This document shows positions 52,094-60,670 of a stretch of DNA of 64,000 nt, one piece after another; positions within the stretch are counted from its first letter, which is position 1, and each line of letters begins with the position of its first letter. The position numbers were made by a program, and so were the translations under genes. Source of the stretch: Actinoplanes nipponensis (GTDB taxonomy: Bacteria > Actinomycetota > Actinomycetes > Mycobacteriales > Micromonosporaceae); NCBI RefSeq assembly GCF_016862275.1, contig NZ_BOMQ01000021.1:1-64000 (forward strand), read 5' to 3'. Below the pieces are notes generated by a model, which saw only the letters and a list, made by a program, of their open reading frames with translations, was not told the origin of the DNA and made no database searches.

Positions 52094-53362
52094 GTGACGG
52101 ACCTGGGCCGGTTGGAGAGGTCTCAGCGCCGGGCGGACCGGCGGATGCTGCTGATGCCGTACGCGGCCCTGGCCGGCTCGACCGTGCTGGTGGTCGTCAC
52201 CGGGGACATCGGACTGCCGCGACAGGGGCTGCCGGTCACGTTCGGGGCCGTCGCGGCCACCACCGCCTGGCTGCTCTGGATGGTCACCCTGCACCCCGGC
52301 TGGGCGCAGCGCCCCCGCGTCATGGTCACGTACTTCCTGGGTCTGCTGGCGCTGATCGCCGTGCTGGTCTGGTGCCACCCGTTCTACGGGTTCTTCGCCT
52401 GGACCGGCTACCTGGCCGCGGCCGCCGCGCTGCGCGGCCGGTGGCGGCTGGCCGGCGCGGCGGGGGTGGCCTGCTGCACGGCCGTGTCGCAGGTCGGCGG
52501 CTTCGGCAACCTGGTCGCCGCCCGGCTCTGGCTGCCGTTCGCGAGCGTGCTGATGTTCAACGTCGGCATCGCGGTGGCGATGACCTTCCTGTCCACGATG
52601 AACGCCGACCACGCCGCCCGCCGGGCCGAGATGCTGCGCGAGCTCGCCGAGGCCAACGCCCGGCTGGCCGCGGCGCTGGCCGAGAACGCGGGCCTGCACG
52701 CCCAGCTGCTGGTGCAGGCCCGCGAGGCCGGCGTGCTGGACGAGCGCCAGCGGATGGCCGGCGAGATCCACGACGTGCTGGCCCAGGGCCTGACCGGCAT
52801 CGTCACCCAGCTCGAGGCGGCCGACCAGGCGGCGGGCCGGGAGGGCGACCGGCGCCGGCACCTGGACACCGCGAAGCAGCTCGCTCGCGACAGCCTGACC
52901 GAGGCCCGCCGCTCGGTCCTGGCCCTGCGGCCGCAGCCGCTCGCGCGGGCAGCTCTGCCCGACGCCCTGGCCGAGGTCGTCGACGGCTGGTCGGCCCGGC
53001 ACGGCGTGACCGCCGAGCTGATCACCACCGGCGCGGCCCGGCCGCTGCTGCCGGAGATCGACGCGACGCTGCTGCGGACCGCCCAGGAGGCACTGGCCAA
53101 CGTGGCCCGGCACGCGCGGGCCGGCCGGGTCGCGCTGACCCTGTCCTACCTGGAGGACGTGGTGACGCTGGACGTCCGCGACGACGGCGCCGGCTTCGAC
53201 CCGGCGGGGAGCCGCGCCGGGCCGGACGGCGGCTACGGCCTGACCGCCATGCGGCAGCGGGTGCAGCGCATCGCCGGCACCCTGGCGGTGGAGTCGGAAC
53301 CGGGCGCCGGCACGGCGGTCTCGGCCTGCGTGCCGGCGCTGCCCGTGGCGGCCGCCGCATGA
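52094..53362 (+). CDS. Sensor histidine kinase (HisKA_3 class)
   Basis: A 422-aa membrane kinase. Residues about 20-160 contain about five hydrophobic helices with little outside the membrane, an intramembrane-sensing layout. A short coiled coil precedes DERQRMAGEIHDVLAQGLTGIV (phospho-His about 226), then HATPase with NVARHARAG and DVRDDGAGFDP. GTG 52094 has TGAGGAG upstream. Third gene of the ABC-two-component operon; this pairing usually senses the exporter's substrate or envelope stress. Confidence 0.93.
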   Translation: MTDLGRLERSQRRADRRMLLMPYAALAGSTVLVVVTGDIGLPRQGLPVTFGAVAATTAWLLWMVTLHPGWAQRPRVMVTYFLGLLALIAVLVWCHPFYGFFAWTGYLAAAAALRGRWRLAGAAGVACCTAVSQVGGFGNLVAARLWLPFASVLMFNVGIAVAMTFLSTMNADHAARRAEMLRELAEANARLAAALAENAGLHAQLLVQAREAGVLDERQRMAGEIHDVLAQGLTGIVTQLEAADQAAGREGDRRRHLDTAKQLARDSLTEARRSVLALRPQPLARAALPDALAEVVDGWSARHGVTAELITTGAARPLLPEIDATLLRTAQEALANVARHARAGRVALTLSYLEDVVTLDVRDDGAGFDPAGSRAGPDGGYGLTAMRQRVQRIAGTLAVESEPGAGTAVSACVPALPVAAAA

Positions 53363-53982
53363 TCGGGCTGGTGATCGTCGACGACCACCCGGTGGTCCGC
53401 GACGGGCTGCGCGGCATGTTCGCCGGCGACGCGCGTTTCCGGGTGCTGGGCGAGGCCGCCGACGGCCGTGAGGCGCTGGCGGTGGCCGGCGCGGTGCGGC
53501 CCGACGTGGTGCTGATGGACCTGCGGATGCCCGGCATGGACGGCGTGGCGGCCATCCGGGCGCTGCGCGAGCAGGGCTGCGCGGCCCGGGTGCTGGTGCT
53601 GACGACCTACGACACGGACAGCGACGTGCTCCCGGCGATCCGGGCGGGCGCCACCGGCTACCTGCTCAAGGACGTCCCGCGGGAGGAGTTGTTCCGCGCG
53701 GTGTCGGCGGCGCACCGCGGCGAGTCGGTCCTCGCCCCGTCGGTCGCCGGGCGGCTGCTGGGCGAGCTGCGGTCCCCGGGCCGCCAGGAGCTGAGCCAGC
53801 GCGAGCGGGAGGTGCTGGGCCTGATCGCCCAGGGCTGCAGCAACCGGGAGGCGGCCGGCCGCCTGTTCATCAGCGAGGCGACGGTGAAGACGCACCTTCT
53901 GCACGCCTACGCGAAGCTGGGCGTCCGCGACCGGGCGGCGGCCGTGGCGGCGGCGTACGCGCGGGGCCTGCTCGGCGGTTGA
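53359..53982 (+). CDS. NarL/LuxR-type response regulator
   Basis: A 207-aa response regulator: acidic pair VDDH, Asp54 (VVLMDLRMPG), Lys104 (YLLKD) and a complete LuxR HTH (LSQREREVLGLIAQGCSNREAAGRLFISEATVKTHL). The start overlaps the kinase stop (ATGA). Last gene of the operon; it probably activates the ABC transporter promoter upstream of 50434. Confidence 0.95.
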   Translation: MIGLVIVDDHPVVRDGLRGMFAGDARFRVLGEAADGREALAVAGAVRPDVVLMDLRMPGMDGVAAIRALREQGCAARVLVLTTYDTDSDVLPAIRAGATGYLLKDVPREELFRAVSAAHRGESVLAPSVAGRLLGELRSPGRQELSQREREVLGLIAQGCSNREAAGRLFISEATVKTHLLHAYAKLGVRDRAAAVAAAYARGLLGG

Positions 53983-54008
53983 CGGCCGGTCCGCGACCAA
54001 GTGCGGAC

Positions 54009-54037
54009 TTGTCGAGGACGGCCGTTGTTCGTAGCTT
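54009..54037 (+). promoter_or_regulatory. Promoter upstream of SBP56-like gene
   Basis: TTGTCG (54009-54014), a 17-nt spacer and TAGCTT (54032-54037) fit a vegetative promoter. This leaves a leader of about 165 nt before the GTG at 54211, long enough for regulation, though no riboswitch or attenuator is recognised. Confidence 0.45.
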
Positions 54038-54210
54038 CGCCCCGGAACCATCGACGTTGCTCTACCCGTGGGGAGGCCCGCGCCCGGACGACACCACCCG
54101 AACGGCCGGCCGCCACCGGTCGGCTCGGGTACAGGACGCTGCCTCGAGTCCCGCGATTCGCCGGCCGCCGCCGTGCCGGCCGCCGCCATTCCGAGTCCTG
54201 GGAGGATGTC

Positions 54211-56016
54211 GTGTCCGGATTGTCGATAAGGGGTAAGCCGATCGTCGGCGGCGCCCTGCTCACGTTGGCCGCGTCGGTCCTGGTGGCCGTGGTGGGCTCC
54301 GGGCAGGCCGAGTCGGCGCCCGCGAGCAAGCTGACCTCCTCCGTCAAGGGGTCCGACGGGCTGGTCTACAGCGTCACCAACCACCTCGTGCGCGGCTTCG
54401 CGCCCGGCGCCGAGGTGCACCACCGGCAGCGCAAGCAGTGGCTGCTCGTCTGGGCGGGCGACACGGGTGCGAACTCGACACCGGGATCCACGCAGGCCGC
54501 GGCGGCCCATCACGCCGCCGCGGGAACGCCGGCGGCCACCGACCCCGACTTCCTGGCCGTCATCGACGTGACCCGGGGCGCCCCGACCTACGGCAAGGTG
54601 GTCAACACCGTCACGTTCAGCCCGACCACGGGCAACGAGCCGCACCACATGCAGTACGTCTGGCACAAGGGCAACCGGATCTACGCCGGCGGCCTGTTCT
54701 CCGACACCACCTACGTGCTCGATCCGCGCAAGCTGCCGGCGCTGCGCCTGGTCGGGGTGACCACGCCGGTCGACACCCCGTGCGGCTCGGCCCCCGACGC
54801 CTACACCGTGCTGCGCGACGGCACCGCGTACGCCAGTTACATGGGCGGTCCGAACCTGCCCGGGCCCTGCACCTACACCAACGGCGAGGTGCGCGAGGGC
54901 AACGGCTACGCCGGTTCCCCCGGCGAGGTCGTCCGCCTCGACGCGCGCGGCCGGGTGCTGGCCGAGGCCCCGGCGACCTCGGCCACCCCCGAGCGGCCCG
55001 AGATCTGCCACAACATCCCGGCGCTGACCACGGCGACGTGCGCCAACCCGCACGGCGTCCAGGTGCGCGAGGACCTAAACATCATGGTCACCAGCGACCT
55101 GCTGGAGCCGCGCAACTACATCGACACCGACCCGTTCACGGTCGACCCGCTGACCGGGCGGATCACGGTGCGGACCTTCGACATCTCCGACCGGAACAAT
55201 CCCCGGCTCAAGTCGGTGAGCTACCTGCCGTGGGGACCGCGCCAGGAGGAGTTCCTGGTCTTCAAGGAGAACCGGCTGCCGATGGAGAACACGGTGACGA
55301 ACCTGCCGTCGCACCGCGGCGCGTTCGCCTCCACCATGCAGGGCGCCGCGATCTTCTACACGCCCGACATCACCGACCCCACCCCCGAGTGGCGGGAGAT
55401 CTTCGACGACGAGACCGCCTACCGCTCGTTCCACCCCGACGGCCCGTTCGGCGGCGGCGACACCGGCAGCTGGCTGCAGGTCAGCCCGGACGACAAGTAC
55501 CTCTTCCACGCGGTGACCGGGCACCAGCTCGGCGAGCTGGGCAAGATCCCCAGCGGCATGGTCTACGTCCTGGACATCCAGAAGCTGCTCGCCTCCGGCA
55601 ACGATCCGAAGTGCAACATCGACCAGATCGAGGAGGGGCGCGTCGGCGGCTCCGAGCCGGACTGCCCGGCGCTGGTGGACGTAGTCCCGATCGCCGACGA
55701 GACCAGCGGCGGCCCGCACTGGGGCACGCTGGACCACTTCCGGGTGGGCCGCGACGGCAAGTACCACGAGACGACCGACGTCAAGCGGCTCGCCGTGTCC
55801 AACTACCTCTCGGCGCGGCTCGGCATGGACGGCGACCACCGGCTGTGCATGATCGACTTCGTCGGCCGGGACCTGTCGGTGGACGAGACCTTCCGCGACG
55901 AGCTGACCGGTCAGCCCTGCGTCGACTTCAAGCGGGAGAACTGGCCGCACGGCGCGACGGGCGGCGCCAACCCGCACGGCGTCCTGTTTGCGGTGGCGGA
56001 TGCCGATATCCGCTGA
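54211..56016 (+). CDS. Secreted SBP56-like beta-propeller protein
   Basis: A 601-aa exported protein. The signal peptide runs to about residue 35 (GGALLTLAASVLVAVVGSGQAESA). The mature protein resembles the selenium-binding protein 56/methanethiol oxidase propeller: NEPHHMQYVWHKGNRIYAGG at about 142-161, TYVLDPRKLP, ANPHGVQV, HWGTLDHF, and RLGMDGDHRLCMIDF. His residues in these blocks could bind copper, as in methanethiol oxidase. Standard SBP56 proteins are about 460 aa, so this is a longer, divergent member. GTG 54211 has GGAGG upstream. It overlaps the next gene by 17 bp. Confidence 0.7.
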   Translation: MSGLSIRGKPIVGGALLTLAASVLVAVVGSGQAESAPASKLTSSVKGSDGLVYSVTNHLVRGFAPGAEVHHRQRKQWLLVWAGDTGANSTPGSTQAAAAHHAAAGTPAATDPDFLAVIDVTRGAPTYGKVVNTVTFSPTTGNEPHHMQYVWHKGNRIYAGGLFSDTTYVLDPRKLPALRLVGVTTPVDTPCGSAPDAYTVLRDGTAYASYMGGPNLPGPCTYTNGEVREGNGYAGSPGEVVRLDARGRVLAEAPATSATPERPEICHNIPALTTATCANPHGVQVREDLNIMVTSDLLEPRNYIDTDPFTVDPLTGRITVRTFDISDRNNPRLKSVSYLPWGPRQEEFLVFKENRLPMENTVTNLPSHRGAFASTMQGAAIFYTPDITDPTPEWREIFDDETAYRSFHPDGPFGGGDTGSWLQVSPDDKYLFHAVTGHQLGELGKIPSGMVYVLDIQKLLASGNDPKCNIDQIEEGRVGGSEPDCPALVDVVPIADETSGGPHWGTLDHFRVGRDGKYHETTDVKRLAVSNYLSARLGMDGDHRLCMIDFVGRDLSVDETFRDELTGQPCVDFKRENWPHGATGGANPHGVLFAVADADIR

Positions 56017-57115
56017 GGCCGGGGCGCTGCCCTGGCTGCGCCGGGTGCCCGCGATGGTGGCCATGGTCCTCGTGGCCGCCGTCGCGTGGCACCTGCGCGG
56101 CTCCGACAGCGCCGACCCGCCCGTCCCGCAGCCGGCCGGGGTGCCGGTCGTCCGCCTGGCCGCCGCCGGTCAGCCGGTGCCGGTGCTGATCGTGCCCAAC
56201 CGGCCGGGCCGCAACCTGGTGCACGTCGCGGCCCCCCAGGGGGTCTCGGTCGGCACCGACCGGGGGCGGCTCGCGACCGCCGCCGCCCGGCCGGGCGCGA
56301 GCGGGAGCTGGGCGGAGGTGCGGCTGCCGGCCGGCCCGAGTCGACTGTGGATCGCCCGGGGCGGGCACCTCGCCGCGCTGGAGATCGACACCGGGGCGGC
56401 GGCCACCACGGCGCCGGGACCGGACGGCGACGTCACCGGCCCGGACGGGCCGGAGTGCGCGAGCGCGGTCCTCGGCCGCCTGGCCGCCGGGACCACCACC
56501 CCCGTGACGTCCTGCCCGGCGAGCGCGCTCACCGCCGCCGACGCCGCGGCGCTGCACGGCACGATCCGCTTCCTGGCCCAGCGCGGCCAGCGGGCCATCT
56601 CGCTGGCGGCCGACGGCTCGCCGCGCTCGGTGGCCGCCGCCGCGCTGGTCCGGGCCGACAGCGCGGCGGCCGGGATCACCGTCGGCTCCGGGGGCCCGCT
56701 GGTGGTGGTCGCCGGCTGGGCCGCGGCCGACCGCGCGCTCACCGCCCGGGCCGGCGACCCCACCCGCGGCGCCGCCGGCGCCTACCTTGCGCCCTGGCTG
56801 CTGCACGCGCCCCTCCAGGAGGCCGCGATCGCGCAACTGGTGCCGCTCGGCTACTCACCGCGCGACCCGCTCCCGATGCAGTATCTGGCCGCCCTGCAGG
56901 GCCGGTTCCCGGACGAGCCGGCCAGCGCGAGCGGCTACGCGGCCTGGCGGCAGGCCCGCGGCCTGGGCCCGGAGGATCAGCCGCGGCTGTACGCCGCCGC
57001 CCGGCTCACCGTCCCCGGCGTGCCCGACGATCACGTCCACGGGGGCGGCTGGCTGCCGCACGGCACGATCACGCCGGTGACGGCGGTCCTCGACGGGACC
57101 CCGCCGGCGAGGTGA
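56000..57115 (+). CDS. Membrane-anchored hypothetical protein, 371 aa
   Basis: Not recognised. An N-terminal hydrophobic segment (about 18-32, VPAMVAMVLVAAVAW) is a signal anchor, and the rest is extracytoplasmic. About 110-125 is a beta-type strand region; the C-terminal half (about 225-330) is helical with WAAADRALTARAGDP and PMQYLAALQGRFPDEPASASGYAAW, vaguely like the second lobe of a periplasmic binding protein. It overlaps the SBP56-like gene by 17 bp, so the two are co-translated and probably work together at the cell surface. Confidence 0.6.
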   Translation: MPISAEAGALPWLRRVPAMVAMVLVAAVAWHLRGSDSADPPVPQPAGVPVVRLAAAGQPVPVLIVPNRPGRNLVHVAAPQGVSVGTDRGRLATAAARPGASGSWAEVRLPAGPSRLWIARGGHLAALEIDTGAAATTAPGPDGDVTGPDGPECASAVLGRLAAGTTTPVTSCPASALTAADAAALHGTIRFLAQRGQRAISLAADGSPRSVAAAALVRADSAAAGITVGSGGPLVVVAGWAAADRALTARAGDPTRGAAGAYLAPWLLHAPLQEAAIAQLVPLGYSPRDPLPMQYLAALQGRFPDEPASASGYAAWRQARGLGPEDQPRLYAAARLTVPGVPDDHVHGGGWLPHGTITPVTAVLDGTPPAR

Positions 57116-57124
57116 CCGGGCCGG

Positions 57125-57550
57125 TCACGCCGCCGCCACCGGCTCGCCGCGATAGGTGCCGAACGACCACAGGTTGCCCTCCGGGTCGCGCACCGCGAAG
57201 TCCCGCGAGCCGTAGTCGGTGTCGTTCAGCTCGCGGACGACGGTGGCCCCGGCCTTGACCGCGCGGTCGTGCAGGCCGTCCGGGTCGTCGGTCACCACGT
57301 ACGCGCCGAAGGTGCCCGGCGTCAGCGCCCACGGGTCGTCCGGGTCGTCACGGTGGGAACCCAGCATGATGCCGCCGCCCGGGGGCCAGGCCAGCTCGGC
57401 GTGGTGGACGCGGTCGCCCTCGCCGTACACCGCGGTCTCGACGAAGCCGAAGGCATCCACCAGGAAACGGATCAGGGCGCGGGCGTCCCGCGCGCGCAGG
57501 GTGGGCCACACCTGCGGGGGAGGAGTCGTCTTGTCAGCCATGACGGTCAT
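57125..57550 (-). CDS. VOC (glyoxalase/bleomycin resistance-like) protein
   Basis: A 141-aa VOC protein: WPTLRARDARALIRFLVDAFGFVETAVYGEGD at the start and DYGSRDFAVRDPEGNLWSFGTYRG at the end, the PhnB-like pattern. A metal-dependent enzyme or a binding protein is possible. Starts at ATG 57550 or ATG 57541, both inside the 3' end of the AraC gene, so the two are translationally coupled. The AraC protein may sense the same compound. Confidence 0.88.
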   Translation of the reverse strand: MTVMADKTTPPPQVWPTLRARDARALIRFLVDAFGFVETAVYGEGDRVHHAELAWPPGGGIMLGSHRDDPDDPWALTPGTFGAYVVTDDPDGLHDRAVKAGATVVRELNDTDYGSRDFAVRDPEGNLWSFGTYRGEPVAAA

Positions 57551-58394
57551 GATGCGCCCCGGCCGCCGGGCGGTCTTGGACGAAAGTGAACTCGTCGGCC
57601 AGCCACCGCGACGGCGAGCAGCCGGCCAGGGCCCGGAACTCGCGGGTCAGGTGGGCCTGGTCGCAGAAGCCGGTCTCGGCCGCGACCCGGGCCAGCGGGG
57701 CGCCCGGGGCCAGCCGGCGCCGGGCCCGGTCGAAGCGGATCACCCGGGCCGCCTGCTTGAGTCCGAGCCCGGTCTCGGCCCGGAACCGGTCGGTGAGGTG
57801 CCGCGGGCTCCAGCCGACCTCGCCGGCCAGGTCGCGGACCGCGAGCCGGCCGCCGGCGCCCAGCAGCCGCCGGAACGCGTGGCTGATGTCGGGATGCACG
57901 CCGGTCTCGTGGCGCCGGGACCGGGCCAGCAGCGCCCGGTCCAGCGCGGCGAACCGCTCCGGCCAGCTCCGCGCCGCCCGCAGCCGGGCCCGCCACCGCT
58001 CGACCTCGGCCACGCCGAGCAGCTCGGCCAGATCGAGGTCGAGCCCGGCCAGCTCACCGGCGGGCAGGCCGAACAGCGCGCGGCAGCCGAGCGGGTGCAC
58101 CGCCACCTGCACGCCGGCCTGCCGGCCGCCGTGCGCGATCAGGGCCGGCGCCAGGTGCAGCCCGCCGACCAGGGCGCCGTAGCTGCCCGGCGTCTGCCGG
58201 CGGTCGGGATGGGCGTGCACGACCAGCGGGTCGTCGAGCGTCAGGACGAGCGTGAGGTACGGCGACGGAAGACCCCGATGGGTCACGACCGGCACGCCGC
58301 GCTGGCGCCACCCCGCGTAGTGCGCCACGTACGGCCGCAGCCCCGCCGAGGGCCGCGCCCGCGCGGACTCGTCGACCATCATGTCCCCGAGCAT
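57534..58394 (-). CDS. AraC-family transcriptional regulator
   Basis: A 286-aa regulator with an N-terminal sensing region (about 1-150) and a C-terminal double HTH (VRDLAGEVGWSPRHLTDRFRAETGLGLKQAARVIRF and LARVAAETGFCDQAHLTREFRALAGCSPSRW). The second HTH is the better conserved. ATG 58394 is annotated; ATGs at 58382/58379 with GGGGA close by are alternatives. Upstream gene of an operon with the VOC protein. Confidence 0.9.
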   Translation of the reverse strand: MLGDMMVDESARARPSAGLRPYVAHYAGWRQRGVPVVTHRGLPSPYLTLVLTLDDPLVVHAHPDRRQTPGSYGALVGGLHLAPALIAHGGRQAGVQVAVHPLGCRALFGLPAGELAGLDLDLAELLGVAEVERWRARLRAARSWPERFAALDRALLARSRRHETGVHPDISHAFRRLLGAGGRLAVRDLAGEVGWSPRHLTDRFRAETGLGLKQAARVIRFDRARRRLAPGAPLARVAAETGFCDQAHLTREFRALAGCSPSRWLADEFTFVQDRPAAGAHHDRHG

Positions 58395-58465
58395 CGCATC
58401 CGGGGCCGGGCCGGCCCAGGGCCGCGCCGGTCACCAGGTCGCCGGCGCGGCTCCCGGGCCGGAGC

Positions 58466-58984
58466 TCACTCGGCCAGGGTCTTGGCCAGCGTGTCCCGGA
58501 AGTTGCGCTCGCTGTCGGTCACGACGTCGCCGCCGATGCCCAGCACGCCGCCGCTGGAGGCCGCGCCCACCACGCTCTCGGCGATCTCCACCAGCCAGTG
58601 CTTGTACGTCTCCGCGTCCGCCGGGTCGGCCTTGGCGGCCAGCAGCGCGGAGGCCTCGGCGGCGCGCCGCACGACGTCCTGGCCGTAGCCCACCGGGTCG
58701 GCCGGCTCGATGGCCGGCAGCTCCTCGCCGCGGTCGGGGTCGCCGGTCTGGTCCAGCACGGCCCGGGCGATCGCGGTGACCAGGCGGCTGGCCGAGCCGC
58801 GCGCGTCGGAGATCTGGTCGAGCCCGGCGGCCGTCTCGGCCCGGGTCTTGCGGGCGCTGTCGTGGGTCGCCACGCTGGCGGCGGTCAGCACCGACTGCGG
58901 CAGGCCGACCAGCAGCCCCCACTCGGCGTCGGTGAAACCGAACGTGGCGTACAACGGTTCGTCGGTCACGATGTCCTCACTCAC
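58466..58984 (-). CDS. Conserved hypothetical protein co-transcribed with RecQ
   Basis: A 172-aa soluble helical protein. It begins VSEDIVTDEPLYATFGFTDAEWGLLVGLP and ends in SGGVLGIGGDVVTDSERNFRDTLAKTLAE. No known domain is recognised. GTG 58984 follows the RecQ stop without a gap, so translation is coupled. A link to RecQ function is suggested by position only. Confidence 0.75.
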   Translation of the reverse strand: MSEDIVTDEPLYATFGFTDAEWGLLVGLPQSVLTAASVATHDSARKTRAETAAGLDQISDARGSASRLVTAIARAVLDQTGDPDRGEELPAIEPADPVGYGQDVVRRAAEASALLAAKADPADAETYKHWLVEIAESVVGAASSGGVLGIGGDVVTDSERNFRDTLAKTLAE

Positions 58985-60631
58985 TCACTTCTTCTTCTCA
59001 GCGACCAGCAGCGCGTGCTCCTGGACGACCGGCACCGAGAGGGTCTTGTAACCGACCTCGTCGAAGAGCACGGTCATGCGATCCTCCTCGTACCCCATCA
59101 CCATGCCGGGACCCCACTCGGCGTGCCGCACCGTGCTGTGCACGGCGAACGGCTCGTCGCCGGTCCCCTCGTCGGTCTCCTCGGCCACGCCCTCGGCACA
59201 GTTGTCGCAGTGCCCGCACCGGTGGGTGAGATCCTCGCCGAAGTAGGCCAGCAGGGTCTGGGAGCGACACGCGTTGCTCTGCGCGTACCCGCGCATCATG
59301 TCGGTGCGGGAGCGCTGCACGACCTGCTGGCGCTCGTACTCGGCGACCGCGGCCTCGGCCGCCGCGGCCGGCAGCGGCGCGAAGACCGGGACCGTCCACT
59401 TGTTGCCGCTGCCCGCGACCGCCGCGCCGACCTGCTCCAGCAGGCCGAGCAGCTGGCCCAGCTTGCGCGGGCCGAGGCCGGTCCTGTCCTTGAGCGCCGT
59501 CTTGGTGGCCGGGCCGGCCCGCAGCGCGGCGGCCAGTTCCCGCAGCTCGGCGACGTCGGGGGAGCCGCCGGTGAAGAAGCGCTGGATCGCCTCGTCCTCG
59601 GCCCGCCACAGCAGCAGCGCCCGGCTCGGCTCGCCGTCGCGGCCCATCCGGCCGATCTCCTGGAAGTAGCTGTCCGGGGAGTCGGGCAGGGCCACGTGCG
59701 CGACCCAGCGGATGTTCGGCTTGTCGATGCCCATGCCGAACGCCGAGGTGGCCACCATGATGTCCACCTTGTCGGCGAGGAAGTCCTCGTGGGCCTCCTC
59801 GCGGGCGCCGCCGGCCATGCCGCCGTGGTAGAACGCGGCGCTGTAGCCGGCTGCGGTCAACCGCTCGGTGAGCTCCTCGGCGGCGCGCCGGGTCGCCACG
59901 TAGATGATGCCCGGCCGCTCGGTCTCGTCCAGCAGCGTGGTGAGCCGGCGCCACCGGTAGTCCTCGTCCGGGCAGTACGCGACCTCGAGGAACAGGTTGC
60001 TCCGGTCCAGGCCGGAGACGTGGATCTCGGGGTTGTTGAGGTGCAGCCGGGCGATGATGTCGTCGCGGACCGGCGGCGAGGCGGTGGCGGTCAGCGCGAG
60101 CACCGGCGGCCGCCCGAGGCCCTTGATCAGGTGCCCGAGGGAGAGGTACTCCGGGCGGAAGTCGTGGCCCCAGGCGGAGATGCAGTGCGCCTCGTCGATC
60201 GCCACCAGGCCCGGGCGCAGGGCGCGGACCTCGGCCAGGCGTTCCGGGTTGGCCAGCTGCTCCGGGGTGATGAACAGGAACTCGGCGCGGCCCTCCTCGA
60301 TCTCCCGGATGGCCTCGCGCTGCTGGTTGGGGGTCTCGGCGGAGCTGACCCGCACGGCGCGCACCGCCGGGTCGTCGCGCTCGTTGAGGGCGGCGATCTG
60401 GTCCTGCTGCAGGGCCAGCAGTGGCGAGATCACCACGGTCGGCCCCGGCAGCAGGACCGCCGGGATCTGGTAGATCGCCGATTTCCCGGCGCCGGTGGGC
60501 AGGACGACGAGGGCGTCGCGGCGGCGCAGCACGGCCCGCATGGGCTTGAACTGGCCGGGGCGCAGGGAGGGCCAGCCGAAGTGCTTGCGGGCGACCTTGC
60601 GCAGGCGCGGGCCGTAGATGGGTAGCTTCAT
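58985..60631 (-). CDS. recQ: RecQ-type ATP-dependent DNA helicase
   Basis: A 548-aa superfamily II 3'-5' helicase. RPGQFKPMRAVLRRRDALVVLPTGAGKS contains motifs 0 and I, VAIDEAHCISAWGHDFRPEY is motif II with the RecQ aromatic loop, and EIGRMGRDGEPSRALLL is motif VI. The zinc-binding cysteines (CRSQTLLAYFGEDLTHRCGHCDNC) follow. There is no HRDC domain; instead the C-terminal 60 residues hold a short SH3/TUDOR-like region (VHSTVRHAEWGPGMVMGYEEDRMTVLFDEVGYKTL). ATG 60631 begins at the helicase N-terminus. Repair or recombination role. Confidence 0.95.
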   Translation of the reverse strand: MKLPIYGPRLRKVARKHFGWPSLRPGQFKPMRAVLRRRDALVVLPTGAGKSAIYQIPAVLLPGPTVVISPLLALQQDQIAALNERDDPAVRAVRVSSAETPNQQREAIREIEEGRAEFLFITPEQLANPERLAEVRALRPGLVAIDEAHCISAWGHDFRPEYLSLGHLIKGLGRPPVLALTATASPPVRDDIIARLHLNNPEIHVSGLDRSNLFLEVAYCPDEDYRWRRLTTLLDETERPGIIYVATRRAAEELTERLTAAGYSAAFYHGGMAGGAREEAHEDFLADKVDIMVATSAFGMGIDKPNIRWVAHVALPDSPDSYFQEIGRMGRDGEPSRALLLWRAEDEAIQRFFTGGSPDVAELRELAAALRAGPATKTALKDRTGLGPRKLGQLLGLLEQVGAAVAGSGNKWTVPVFAPLPAAAAEAAVAEYERQQVVQRSRTDMMRGYAQSNACRSQTLLAYFGEDLTHRCGHCDNCAEGVAEETDEGTGDEPFAVHSTVRHAEWGPGMVMGYEEDRMTVLFDEVGYKTLSVPVVQEHALLVAEKKK

Positions 60632-60670
60632 CGAGCGGCCATTGTGCCCCACCGGCGTGGGATGCAAACG

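Noticed and set aside
54038..54210. Riboswitch in the long leader of the SBP56-like gene
   Set aside because: No conserved SAM, cobalamin or metal riboswitch core could be matched by eye.
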